From: Cladopsammia gracilis
Lineage: Eukaryota; Cnidaria; Anthozoa; Scleractinia; Dendrophylliidae
DNA length: 64,000 nucleotides
Assembly: GCA_022457155.1 (NCBI GenBank)
Contig: JAJGOT010000029.1
Coordinates: 1,313,501 to 1,377,500 of the forward strand
Direction: 5' to 3'
A program made the translations under genes and the position numbers. This document shows positions 22,421-34,940 of this stretch, one piece after another (positions within the stretch are counted from its first letter, which is position 1; each line of letters starts with the position of its first letter). The notes beneath the pieces are model-generated. The model ran no database searches, had not been told where the DNA came from, and was given only the letters and a program-made list of their open reading frames with translations.

Positions 22421-24589
22421 ATTTGCAACTCCATACCGGACGCTCGCGAAAGCTTGCTGTGCCTTCTTCCTTCTAGATTTTATGCCTTCTTCTATACCAC
22501 TCGTATAAATCCTGTAGAATTGTTGGTAATTTAAACAGCACTGATATATTGCTCAAAATACTCCCATCTTCTTATTAAAATGCAATAATTACGATAAGAG
22601 GTCTCTGCAGCTATACGCCCTTGTTTTGCCATAAACCTCGATGCAGCTAACACGTACACCCCTTTATTACATTCATGTATAAGGGAATTATTTGGTTATT
22701 TGGGAAAAGAAACTGCGGTGCTGCGAAGGTGGGAGAGTAAAACATGAAAATTTAGTTTTATCAACTGAGTTGATATAAACTAGAGCTGACGTTTCGAGTG
22801 AAGGGTTAACGCTAGACTTACCACAAGTCCCTTCCAATACTCGTTTTCGCTAAGTTAGGTTCTTCGTTGGAAGGGACGTCCGTTGCGACTAAACTTAATT
22901 CCGCGCGCAAATTTATCGAATAAAACTCGACTAAAAAAGCGAAAGTCGACTTGTGGCAAGTCTGTTTAGGTTAACGCTGAAAACGTCAGGTTTTTCAATC
23001 TTTGTACGAAGGCCAATTTTTCTTGTCAACTCAGTTGATATACCCAAATTTTCATATTACAGACATGTAGTTTATTTTGTCCTAAGAAGAACAAAACTCC
23101 ACAAACTCTATAATACGGACATCTCTGTAATCTGAACACTTAGGTCCCTTTGGTGACCGTATTTGACTGCATTTTCATAAATATTGAGACGTTATTGCTG
23201 GTCAAGAGAGTATTGGACTTTGAGTAGGCGATCCTGCGAGCGCTCGCGAAAATCGCCTTTCACGAGGAGACCGTGGGGCTTAACGATGACAGATTTGAAA
23301 CGGTAAAAAACGCTGTATGGTACTATAACTCATAACAAAAACAAAGAGGATGAAACTTAAAATCCAATTAAACACTAAGAAAAAACTTTCTGAAATCATT
23401 TAAATCCGAAAAAAGGCAGTTGACTGGATAGTGCAACACATATTTCTAGGGTTTGATAAAGTAGTCGGGTTTGCGACACAAAAAGGAGTGGTGAATATCC
23501 TTGCTGGCACCATTTTCATACTATGCGTCTAGTAAGGAAAACGCTTTTTATTTCAAATATGTTACCTCTTTAATCATAGTTAGTCGATGGACTGGTCATG
23601 AAACCTTGCAGACTTCCGTGGCGATAACAAAGGAGCTACAAGTTTTGTTCAAAGTACTACAACCGTGCACACCTTTTGTTTTACGCTCACAGGCTATGGC
23701 TGAATAACTTACTGAAACTGAACATTTCTAAGAGTGATTTATGCATTGTCTCTCTCCAACATAGGTCATTTTCTCCAACTCAGTTCTAAATCTATTGCGG
23801 TTGTGCACGGTCAAGGCCGAAAAACGCTAACAAAAAACAACGAACAACGAACGTATTCAGGTTTCGTAACCATTGCGTTTTATTAACAATAACCACAGCG
23901 CTTTAATAAAACAACAACAACAAAACCTAACGATATTTAACAAACAATCTGAACCAAGGGAGTCTACTTCCCACAAAACAACACAGCATATAAATTGAAT
24001 GAATGGAACCCGTGCACCGTTGTTTAAAAAAATCAATAGAAAAGACCTTAAATATAAAAAAGCCTTTTCCATCGATTATATTGCCTCTCAACCTCTTGAA
24101 TCAAAACTCCACTAAACAGTTTTCAATGGACTTCCATCAATCATACCTTGTATTGACCGTTGAATTTACCCGTGAGTGATATAAAAGATCTCAGATATTT
24201 AAACGTTAAAAAAAATGGTGCAAATGGTTCATTTGCTCCTTTGAGGCTTCCAAGTTCTGAATATTGCAATATTTCTTTACATAAGCCAGTTATCTGTCAA
24301 GAACATTCGGAGTATACCAGAAATACGACTACCGTTAATTACCAAGCACGGTCTAACAGAGTAACACCGTTGTCGTTGTTACCTTCACTAAACTCCCTGT
24401 TCGTAAAATTCGAGAAATAGCACGTCTTATGCAAACCGCTCAGTGAAGTTTGATGCAAAACGTCGCCAAGCAATGAGTCAGTGGTAGTGACGTATGCAGC
24501 TGGAAAACGCCTCTTCTGAGATTATTCCCTTATTTTAAACATTGAACAAGAATCCATTTTCAATTTACTGCCTTTTTTCAAACCCAGTG

Positions 24590-24783
24590 TCACTCCAGTA
24601 TCATGTGATTATCAATGTGTTCAATAAGAAGCTCCTGATTACTTAATTCGTCTTGACAAATCCAACAGCTGAATGTGTTCAACTGGTTTGCAGTGTGTTC
24701 AGCAGTGGAAGATAACAGTTGAGGTTCAGTCTCTTCTGAGTGAGCGACTTCGTCCTCGTATGTCAAAGAAGTATTCCCTGAGT
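24590..24783 (-). pseudogene. C-terminal fragment of a ZNF gene
   Basis: The reverse strand encodes the acidic tail and the final CWICQDELSNQELLIEHI finger of the ZNF family with its stop at 24590. Its frame is intact, without the 4-bp lesions of the two pseudogenes. The tandem fingers are absent because the sequence switches to LINE DNA at 24784. Confidence 0.85.
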
Positions 24784-27540
24784 ATATCCATAATTTACCA
24801 AAACAATATATCTGGGATAAAAACTCATCACAAAATTCCCTCAACACTCTGAAAATGGACGAATTTCAATCAAAACTGTCGCTGTTCAAACAAACTGATT
24901 TCGCCTCAAACAATGACGGTGTTCAACTGGCAACTGAACAATTTACTAATTTGCTAAATGAAATTTCATTGCGTTCTCTAAAACTAACCTGCCAAAAGAA
25001 ATCGTCACGAAATAAACTCTCCAAAAAATGGTTTGATAACGATTGCAAAATATTAAGAAGATCTCTGAAGGTACTATCTAACAAAACACACAAAGATCCT
25101 TGTAACACAGAGTTAAAGAGAAGAATACCACAAATCTCGCCGTGACTTTAAGAAGTTAATTAAGCTTAAGAAAACGGTGCACCTCAACTCTAAGATTGAT
25201 AACCTTATAAGTAACCAAGGAAATTATGAATTTTGGAATTACCTAAAATCAATAAATGAAGACAATCCCCGTGATAAAACTAAAGAAGAAGTACCTATTG
25301 ATAACTTATTCACACATTTCAAAAATTTACATTCGAAACCAAATCCAACCCGTTCTTTAAAACATGAAATTTCCACATTAGAAGACTATAAGGATAATCA
25401 CAATTGTTTAGATGAACCATTTTCCTTAAAAGAAATTGAACATGCCACAAAACTGTTAAAATCAAGAAAAGCCCCTGGCTCTGATAGAATTCGCAATGAA
25501 ATGCTAAAAACAGGCCTGAGTTATTTGAAAGCTGCAATCTGTAAACTCTTTAATCTTGTACTAAAATGTGGATTCTTCCCCTCCACTTGGTGTGAAGGTA
25601 TCATCACCCCTATTTACAAGTCAGGCGACAAATCAGATCCATCGAATTACAGAGGAATTTGTATTAACAGTTGTCTTGGAAAACTATTCACCTCTGTACT
25701 TAACATCAGATTACAAAACTATTTAATTAAAGAAAACATCTTACATCGCGCCCAAATTGGATTTCTACCAAACCATCGCACGTCTGATCACATCTTTACC
25801 CTTCGAGCATTAATCGATAAACATGTAACACATACCACTAAAGGCAAATTATTCACTTGCTTTATTGACTTTAAAAAAGCTTTTGATTCAATTTGGCACG
25901 ATGGCCTATGTTATAAATTATTGAAAAACAAGATTGGGAGAAAATTTTATGACTTAATTAAAAATCTCTATTCAAAATCTAAATGTTCTATTAAATCTGG
26001 CCATCAAAGAACAGAATTTTTTGAATACGCAAATGGTGTTAGACAAGGTTACATCCTTTCGCCAATGCTTTTTAACCTTTATCTAAACGAAATCCCTACT
26101 CTCCTTGATGGAGAAAATACAGATCCAGTATTATTACCTGATGGCTCACACCTTAATTGTCTCCTTTATGCTGATGATTTAGTTTTGATTTCTCACACAG
26201 CCACAGGACTACAAACAGCATTAAATGCATTAGCTCAGTTTTGTTCTGACTGGTTACTAAATATAAATCCCAAGAAGACGAAAATTCTTATTTTCCAAAA
26301 GAAACTTAGAAAATCTACTTTAGATAAACAACACTTTTACATTAATAGCGACAAAATAGAAATCGTTAGTAATTATACTTACCTTGGTGTCAATTTTTCA
26401 ACAAATGGAAATTTCGGAGATCACAAAATAAATTTAAAGGAGAAAACTAGAAGATCTATTTTTGCAACACGCCGTTACCTAGACTTCTCAAAATTACCAA
26501 TTGATATCGTTAACAAAATATTTGATTCCCTGTTTCTTCCTATTCTCATGTATGGTTCAGAAGTTTGGGGAATTTATGATAAAATTGATTATAATTCATG
26601 GGAAAAAGACATAATTGAACGAACACATATCTATTTTTCCAAACTTTTCTTAGGAGTCAATAAACAATGCCCAAATGTTGCATGTAGAAATGAACTCGGC
26701 AGATTATCGTTAAAAGGAAATATCGACATAAATATCATTAAATTTTGGTTACACTTGGAGAATTTACCAGAGGATAATATTGCCAAACAATGCCTTTACC
26801 TGTCTAAAGAAATGGCAGGAAAAAATCAATTGAGCTTAATGCAAAAATTTGATTCTTTATGTAAAGCTTCGAATCAAAATATTTCCACTTTAGATATTAA
26901 AAATCCAAATACCCTTATTACACGTATTCGATTAACTGTTAACACAACTTCAGTTAGTCATCAACTTCATTTGTTAAATTTAAATAAAAAGCTTAAATTC
27001 TATTCCTCCTTTAAAAAGGATTGCCATAAAGCCGCAGACTTCTTGGATTCGATAAAAAATCCCCTTCACAAAAAGCAAATAAATAAATTTCGCCTTGGAA
27101 ACCATAAATTAAGAATTGAAACTGGCAGACACAACAAAACACCCGAACATTTAAGAATCTGTTCCTTCTGTAACTTAAATGAAATTGAGGACGAATCACA
27201 TTTTCTATTCACCTGCCATCATCACAACAATTTACGCAAGAAATATTTTAGTGAAATAAATGATAGATATCAAAATTTTAATAATCTAGACAATAATTCT
27301 AAAATCTTGTTTCTCTTTAACAGCACTGATCCTTTTGTCTGTAGGACTACCGCTGCTTATATTTATAATTCAATGTTAAATCGACAATCTATGTTAATTT
27401 AATTATCAGATATACCCGTTTCTTTCTTTTTCTTTGTTGTTGTTGTTATACTTACATGTAATACTTTATACGTACTACTTGTATAGGTAATACCATGTAT
27501 TTATATGGGAATACCGAAATAAATTGTTGTTGTTGTTGTT
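24784..27540 (+). mobile_element. 5'-truncated LINE with reverse transcriptase
   Basis: A non-LTR retrotransposon of about 2.76 kb. Coding sequence starts in the linker between endonuclease and reverse transcriptase, so the endonuclease is missing. The frame runs from 24784, shifts by one base near 25115-25125, and continues open to the stop at 27402. The reverse transcriptase has RKAPGSDRI, the box A motif FIDFKKAFDSI, GVRQGYILSPMLFNLYLNE, and the catalytic YADDLVLIS. A C-terminal CSFCNLNEIEDESHFLFTC forms a Cys/His knuckle. The 3' UTR ends in AATAAATTG followed by a (TTG)n tail at 27524-27540. A CR1/L2-like clade is possible but not established. Apart from one frameshift the domain looks intact, so it is fairly recent. 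Confidence 0.9.
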
Positions 27541-27701
27541 ATATGAACGAATTGACTAAAACAGGTGTCCATAAAAGCGAGTTCATTTCCGATGAAAATG
27601 CTGGAGAAAAAAGAAAAATGTTTGTCTATAAATGTGGGAACCTTTTTTTGCGGATCGCGAAAATACCCGCAAAAATCGAAAAAAATTGAACCCACAAAAA
27701 T

Positions 27702-28370
27702 TTAGTTCCACGCGGTAGTCCTCTTCGTCCCAGGGGGACATAGGATGTCCACTGTAGATTGCCATCTTTGTCTGTTCATCCTGACTCGTCCCCAGTCGTC
27801 TTTCTAGGCAAGACGCGGGAGACGCGCGTGGGGGATAGACGCGGAACGAGAGAAGCGCTCCCCTCGTTAATTGAGAGAAGACTGGGGACGAGTCAGCTGT
27901 TCATCACCTTCTTCTCTGCCTCGCCCAGAAATGTCTATCTTGTTAAAGTCCCTCTGCAAGCCAAGAGGCCAGGTGTTCTTGGGTCGGCTCGCTTCCTACT
28001 GCCTTGTGGATTCCATTCAAGCGCTTGACGTGCTATGGAATTTTCTGTTCTTAACGTGTGTCTAATCCATTTTCAGCGTCTCCTTTTGGTATTAACTTGG
28101 ATCCGGCGGTTCTTGCCCGATCCGTCTCCATGTGTCTCTTATGAAAATATTCTCGGGCCACCGGATTCCAAATATCTGTCGCACGCATTTGTTGATGAAG
28201 AATTGATCTGTTTCACGAGCGCGGTAGTCTAGGCTCTCCATGGTTCTGAGTCGTTAAGGAGAACGGATCTAACGTTGGCGTTAAATATCCGTATCTCGGT
28301 TTTAGTGCGAAGCGATTTGCAACTCCATACAGGACGCAACATCGTGAATGCTTGCTGTGCCTTGTTCCTT
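27702..28370 (-). pseudogene. Degenerate LINE reverse-transcriptase C-terminus, unit 2
   Basis: Same LINE end as 21931-22420, with the homologous stop at 27702. It is interrupted by the 116-bp element at 27781-27896. Confidence 0.7.
27781..27896. mobile_element. 116-bp MITE with 9-bp target duplication
   Basis: CTGTTCATC flanks both sides (27772-27780, 27897-27905). The ends are inverted repeats starting CTGACTCGTCCCCAGTC. Units 1 and 3 have the single-copy empty site. A 9-bp duplication fits Mutator-like transposition, but no transposase is present. Confidence 0.85.
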
Positions 28371-28899
28371 CTAGATTTTATGCCTTCTTCTATACCACTC
28401 GTATAAATCCTGTAGAATTGTTGGTAATTTAAACAGCACTGATATATTTCTCAAAATACTCCCATCTTCTTATTAAAATGCAATAATTAGGATAAGAGGT
28501 CTCTACAGCTATGCGCCCTTGTTTTGCCATAAACCTCGATGCAGCTAACACGTACACCCCTTTATTACATTCATGTATAAGGGAATTATTTGGGAAAAGA
28601 AACTGCGGTGCTGCGAAGGTGGGAGAGTAAAACATGAAAATTTAGTTTTATCAACTGAGTTGATATAAATTGGAGCTGACGTTTCGAGCGAAGGGTTAAC
28701 GCCAGACTTGCCACAAGTCCCTTCCAATACTTATTTTCGCTAAGTTAGGTTCTTTGTTGGAAGGGACGTCCTTCGCCACTTAACTTAATTCGCGCGCAAA
28801 TTTATCGAATAAAGCACGACTATAAAAGCGAAGGTCGGCTTGTGGCAAGTCTAGGTTAACGCTAAAAACGTCAGGTTTTTTAATCTTTGTACGGTTACA

Positions 28900-29900
28900 A
28901 AAGCTCAAAATTCCACCAAAGAATGCCAATTTTTATTTCGCGACAGTCTGTAAAGAAAGAAAATATGATGAACTGTAATGCACTTCAATGCTTGCAATCC
29001 TGTATGTTCTGTACAAACTACTGGTTCTGTTGACTGCTCTAGCTATAGAATCTTTTTATCCTATTTTATGTATATATTTGGTTTTATTTAGCGTTGACTT
29101 TTTTGGTGTAATCCGTTGAAATTTTATGTGAATTTTGGTTATCCTTCGCTTTGTTTGGACTAATTATAGTATATGATTATTGAAGTAAATGTTAGTGGTT
29201 TTTTAACCGATAAAATTGGTACGAAAGCGAATAAAGCATTTTAATCCGTGCACATGCGCCGAACCGTGAAACCATCCTTTAAGTAAGCAAAATTCCATTC
29301 TTAAAGCGGTACATGTCCCTCGGAACAGAACCAACTGAGCAGGGTAACAAGTAACCGTTGGTCGTCATCGAAAGTTGTGAAGGGAACATTTATTCAGACT
29401 CTGTGTACACGTTTTCCTTTTAGTCTAATTTTTTTAATTAACCCTCCTCAAATCAACGCAGTTTGTAATAAACGCCTCAAATCTATTAAAAAAGGTAATT
29501 TATAAAACTAGAACAACCGAATGGTATGAACCGCAATTTAACACTGTCGCAACTTACATATTGCTGTATGTTTGGTTTCAATTGATAATCAATAACTGAT
29601 GATTATTTGGTATTAGTATATACTAAACCAAAAAATAAAGTAGCTATTTTTCATTATCTCAAAAATGTTTTTATTTCAAGTTATTTTAATAAACGAATCA
29701 AAACAGACCGACGAGCAAGCAAGAGAGCTCTGCGTGGCAGAGCACTCGTTTTGGGGTAGAGTTTCAAGCTGACTAAGGGGAAATTGATTATAAAAAATGT
29801 GACCACTCAGAAGTGACGATTTTTATTCTAAAACAACAACAACAACAAATTAAATAACAATTATCTCTTCAGTAAAGGTGGGGGCAAGAAACTGCCACCA
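28900..29900. other. AT-rich spacer, no gene
   Basis: The first 200 bases resemble 13250-13430; the rest has no match that I could see in the window. There is a short (AAC)n run near 29830. No coding frame. Confidence 0.5.
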
Positions 29901-31821
29901 AATAAATGATCATTCACACAAGCTATAATAATTTATTTGATCATATTGGGTCTCCAACATGTCTTTTCTTTCTACTATCAAAACATGTACATATGTTAAA
30001 TAAAAAGGAATTCACAGTGCAAGCTAGGAAGTTTTTCATTGGTTATTTAATAGGTTTTTGGCCACATTTTAATAATTATGCAGGTATCAACGTCCAGCCC
30101 GGGGGATCGACCCCCGGGCAACCCCAGGGGAACCCACTGGCTTGGTAGAGGATTTGTAGCAAAAATGTTCCATAGGGACATCGCATTAGTGTGCTTTCGT
30201 GTTTTTGGGCAAACCTCCCAAGGGATCTATCCACGTGATTTGCTAATGGTCTGCTGTCACAAGGTTCAGTGGTAATTTATCCCGTGCCATGGCAAAATTC
30301 CCCAGGGATCTACAATCCGTGATTTTGTTGAACCATCCCTGCAACTTTTGAAACCTTTGGTTACAATGTAAATTTGTAATGCAACATTACAAAATTTACA
30401 TTTTTACATTTAGATCTAAAGTTGTGTTTACCGAAGTTCAAATATCTGGGGCCCAAATATTGTGAAAATGGGCCCTCAAAAAGTTATGCAGCAGTTCCAG
30501 TTGCTCCTAGTACGCCAATTTATTGAATAAAGTATCTCAATGGGATTAATCAAGAAGGGACTTAGATTAGCAGAAAACTGTGATACCTTTTGCTTCTCTT
30601 TGTAATTTTTTGGATATTATTTTGATGTTTTCAAGTACTATAAATTGATTTCACATACAAGAATGTTGTCTTCATTTGCGAAATTTTGTGTGCCTCATTT
30701 GACACATCGGCGAAAATTTTATGCGCCATTATTTATCTTTTAGTTGCCATACTCCAGAAAAAAAACCTGTGTTTACATTGCAATGTTGAAATAAACTGCT
30801 GGTTAAACCTTATTTTGAGGTTGTTACTGACTCCAAAGTACTGTGTTTTCTTCTCAAAGGATGCTCAGAGGAAAATATTAAGATCTTTGGAGAACTTCTC
30901 TGCTTGTAGTTGGAACACGGCATTGTCCCGTTTAGACCCAGAGGTTTGGTATTTGTTACAAGATTTTAGCTCTACCACAGGAGCTTCAACAAGTCTTTGC
31001 AAGTGCCCCGGGGTGCCAGGATGGCCACCGGTACCTGCATAACAGTGGAGCATATGATTCCATGTGAGAAAAATACAAGTCAATGTGTTTGTATGAGAAT
31101 ATTCAATGGCATTGAGATTTTCAGCTTAATTTAATTTAATGTAATTTAATTAATTATTTGCACTCCTGATGTGCAGTCACATGCAAAGCTTACAACACAG
31201 ATACTTGCCATACTTATTGCCATAGCTGATCTGGATCTTCATATTATTCCATTACAAACTCTTGTCTATTAAAAATAGCAATACCAAAGAAGGTAAATAA
31301 TTAAGCACATTAAGCTAAAAGCACGATAAAAGCCCAGAGATCGAAATAAACAGGACGCGTCTTGCGTAAAGAGCTTTCAACAGATGACAGCAGGATAGCG
31401 CTGTCAGAGTTCGGCACCGCCCAGGACGATCATATGGCGAAGAATAATGGTGCGTAAAGGAAGAAGAGATTTGACCCGCTTGGTATTTATACCATTGAGT
31501 CTAACCCTTATGCTGCTAGTCTATTTTGAAAAAGATATGTCTTACCTTAACACACGAAATCCTAAATTACAAAGCGAAGAAACAGCCAAACACCACAATG
31601 AACGCCGCCATTATAAACACTTGTGCCCAGTCTTACCATCGGGACGGCAAAGCCAAAATGAATTGTGGGACACCCTGATGGAATTGTGGAATACTGGAAT
31701 TTCATCTCAAGAGGAGTTGAGATAGAGGGCTGAGAAATGTTCTACCGATCGATTAATTATATGAACGAATTGACTAAAACAGAGTCCATAAAAGCGAGTT
31801 CATTTGCGTGGGCTTTCTTCC

Positions 31822-31999
31822 TTTTAACTCCGCCATTGCCTGGTCCCAAGCCCAGGATGCGAAAGGAGGAGGGTTGTGCGCAGGGCCAGCGACCCTGCCA
31901 CGTAAAAAAACCGCATGCTACAGAAACCGGATAAAAAGTCGGCCTTATGTGCTACCGAGCACAAAGAGGATTAAGTAAGTAAGTAAGTAAGTAAGTAAG
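31822..31999 (+). mobile_element. SINE-like retroelement with (TAAG)n tail
   Basis: TTCTTCC flanks both sides (31815-31821 and 32000-32006). The empty site is in unit 1 near 21826. The body is GC-richer than its surroundings and ends in about seven TAAG repeats, typical of a target-primed retroelement. It could be the 3' end of a larger LINE. Confidence 0.75.
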
Positions 32000-32104
32000 T
32001 TCTTCCTGGAAAAAAAATAGAACCGTTTGTCTATAAATGTGGAAACCTTTTTTTGCGGATCGCGAAAATACCCGCAAAAATCGAAAAAATAAAACTCACT
32101 AAAA

Positions 32105-33060
32105 TTTAGTTCCACGCGGTAGTCCTCTTCGTCCCAGGGGGACATTTAGGGTGTCCACTGTAGATTGCCATCTTTATCTGTTCATCGCCTTCTTCTCTGC
32201 CTCGTCCAGAAATGTCTACGCAGTCGCTTCTTTGCATTTGCGCTGTTATTTATGGGAAGGATTTGGTGAGTTCACGGTGCATCAAGGGAATTCCCAAGCG
32301 CCTTTTCGCGCGTGAAATGAAATAAATAAGTGACGACTGGGTACCTCTGCAAGCCACGAGGCCAGGTGTTCTTGAGCCGGCCTTGCTTCCCACTGCCTTG
32401 TGGAATCCATTCAATATGGAATTTACTGTTCTTAAAGTGTGTCTAATCCATTTTCAGCGTCTCCTAATACAATACAATTCAATACAATACCATGCCATGC
32501 CATGCCTTGCCATGCCATGCCATGCCATGCCATGCCATGCCATGCCATGCAATGCAATGCAATGCAATGCAATACAATGCAATGCAATGCGATACAATAC
32601 AATAACTTTAATTTATTTAAGCATGGTAAAAAGAATCATCAGGCATAAGAAAAATAAATAATAAACTACTGACTAATGCTAATATCAAACAATATAAAAT
32701 CTAGTTAAAAACAATACAAATAAAACTCTAATTCAGTTAATTCATAAAAAAAATGCCTGCTTTCCATGAATGCCGTGCAATAGAAGGATTATCGTTCATT
32801 CTTGATGTTAACTTGGATCCGGCGGTTCTTGGCCGATCCGTCTCCATGCGTCTCTATTGAAAATATTCTCGGGCCACCGGATTCCAAATATCTGTCGCAA
32901 GCATTTGTTGATGAAGACTTGATCTGTTTCACGAGGGCGGTAGTCTCTCACCATGTTTCAGAGTCGTAAGGGAGAACGGATCTAACGTTGGAGTTAAATA
33001 TCCGTATCTTGGTTTTAGTGCGAAAGGATTTGCAACTCCAAACCGGGCGCAACATCGCGA
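32105..33060 (-). pseudogene. Degenerate LINE reverse-transcriptase C-terminus, unit 3
   Basis: Same LINE end as 21931-22420, with the homologous TAA at 32105-32107. It is broken by a roughly 126-bp insertion (about 32217-32343, with ACGCAGTCG/CGACTGGGT-like ends) and by the pentanucleotide-tailed insertion at 32466-32805. Confidence 0.65.
32466..32805 (-). mobile_element. Retroelement 3' end with expanded pentanucleotide tail
   Basis: On the minus strand a segment ends in AATTAAAGTTATTGTATTG and runs into pentamers. On the plus strand the tract passes from AATAC-type units to CATGC units and back through AATGC units (about 32466-32605). Absent from units 1 and 2. Tail-first orientation suggests a minus-strand LINE or SINE insertion whose tail mutated and expanded. 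Confidence 0.6.
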
Positions 33061-34489
33061 AAGCTTTTTGTGCCTTCTTCCTTCTAGATTTTGTCTTCTT
33101 CTATACCACTCCGGTATAAATCTGGTAGAATTGTTGGTAATTTAAACAGCACTGATATTGCTCAAAATACTCCCATTTTTTTATTGAAATTAATGATTAG
33201 GATAAGAGGTCTCCACAGTTATACGCCCTTGTTTTGCCATAAACCTCGATGCAGCTAACACGTACACCACTCTATTACATTCATGTATAAGGGGGTTATT
33301 TGGTTATTTGGGAAAAGAAACTGCGGTGCTGCGAAGGTGGGAGAGTAAAACATGAAAATTTAGTTTCATCAACTGAGTTGATATAAACTAGAGCTGACGT
33401 TTCGAGTGAAGGGTTAACGCTAGACTTACCACAAGTCCCTTCCAATACACACTTTCGCTAAGCTAGGTTCTTCGCCCGGGGTTGGGGGGGGGGGGGGGGG
33501 GGGTTACTCAACAAAGTTTTGTACCGGAATGCTCCGCACGAGGTCCAAACCCTTACCCTTTCATATACCGTTTTTGACAGAAAAGGTACCCCTTTCCTGT
33601 AGCCTTTACGTGCGTCTGTTTGATATATTTTGAAAGCCGCTTTTTATAATACTTAAATCACAGTTTTCCCTACGTTTTTTACACTTCAACTCGTGTTTTC
33701 GCTACCCTTTCCTATTCTTCGTGAAATCCCTACCCTTTCATATACTTCAACTCGTGAAATCCCAACCCTTTCATATACCTCCAGCCTCAAAAAGGTACCC
33801 CTTTCGGGCGGAGCATCCCCGTATAGCCCATTATAGGGAGTACCCCCGGGGTTGGGAGAGACGTCCTTCGCGCGCAAATTTATCGAATAAAACTCGACTA
33901 AAAAAGCGAAGGTCGACTTGTGGCAAGTCTGTCTAGGTTAACGCTGAAAACGTCACGTTTTTCAATCTTTGTACGAAGGCCAATTTTCCTTGTCAACTCA
34001 GTTGATAAATCCAAATTTTCATATTACAGACATTTAGTTTACTTTGTCCTAAAAAGAACAAAACTCCATAAACTCTATAATACGGACATCTCTGTAATCT
34101 GAACACTTAGGTCCCTTTGGTGACCGTATTTGACTGCATATTCATAAATATTGAGCCGTTATTGCTGGTCAAGAGAGTATTGGACTTTGAGTAGGCGATC
34201 CTGCGAGCGCTCGCGAAAATCGCCTTCAACGAGGAGACCGTGGGCGACGCGCGTGTACGAATCTCCTCGTGGGTGGCGATTTTCGCGAGCGCTCGCATGA
34301 TCGCCTGCTTGACTGAGAGTAATAAGGGACTACTGGTAGTTCAGGATTGCACAGGTTTTTTCTTGGCATATTCTATAGATAGTGTTCAAATCATCCCCAC
34401 TTTGTGTGAAAAGAGCTTTTCAACATGAAAAATTAAAATAAAAAATCAAAATAAAAAATTAAAATTAAATACCTGTCAATAATTATGAT

Positions 34490-34940
34490 GTTATTGTAAA
34501 TAATAAGCCGTCTAATCTTACTATATCTTTTGTATCTGAGCAACATAATTACGCCACTCGAAGTACATCCTTACAACATGTAAATCCTAGTTCCTTCAGA
34601 ATAAACATAAGAAAATTTTGTCCAACAGTTATTGGATGCTATTACTGGAATGATATCCCAATGTCCATACGCAAAAAGCAAACTAAACAACAATTTAGAA
34701 GAGCACTTTACCAATATTATTTTGCTCAGTATTAATCACCGTATTAATCTAATGTTTCTATTCCTTTCTTAGTAGTGTATTCTCTTTTTTCTTAAAAAAA
34801 ATGTAATTAAGTTATAGGGCATTAATTAGTTTACCTAGATCTTGCCCTTCTCCGTTTTTTTTTTTTCTATCTTGATAACTTCAGAAAATGTTTGTAATAA
34901 CAATAAATGGTGTAAATAAATAAATAAAATTAAAAAAAAA
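34490..34940 (+). mobile_element. 5'-truncated LINE tail, unit 4 copy
   Basis: Sister of 1434-1905, with the same C-terminal frame ending at the TAA near 34733 and the same A-rich tail. Confidence 0.7.

Larger units (their letters stand above)
264..22698. repeat. Tandem segmental-duplication unit 1
   Basis: The unit begins with TTTGGGAAAAGAAAC and the same start recurs near 22699, 28589 and 33307. Its order is: Penelope-like arms, LINE tail, ZNF pseudogene (4990-6287), a long non-coding spacer, TIR elements, intact ZNF gene (16151-17539), another spacer, and a minus-strand LINE tail (21931-22420). Unit 4 has the same order. Boundaries were drawn by eye and the true breakpoints may differ by tens of bases. 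The mechanism, presumably unequal crossover, is inferred. Confidence 0.8.
22699..28588. repeat. Tandem unit 2, deleted and LINE-interrupted
   Basis: The unit begins with the shared unit start and Penelope-like arms. It loses about 1.4 kb at the hairpin (23278), keeps the ZNF downstream flank, and stops inside a ZNF gene at 24783 where a LINE begins. After the LINE, sequence of a different part of the unit (the 21751-22480 type) continues. Shared sites such as TTAACGATGACAG and TTTCTAGGG make it closer to unit 4 than to unit 1. Confidence 0.75.
28589..33306. repeat. Tandem unit 3, lacking any ZNF gene
   Basis: The unit start and a short Penelope-like arm segment (28589-28890) are followed by a fragment related to 13050-13430, then unplaced AT-rich DNA, then a near copy of 19930-22480 from about 29920. 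No zinc-finger codons remain. Confidence 0.7.

Noticed and set aside
22162..22476. Plus-strand 104-residue ORF
   Set aside because: The opposite strand encodes a recognisable LINE C-terminus, so this frame is its shadow.
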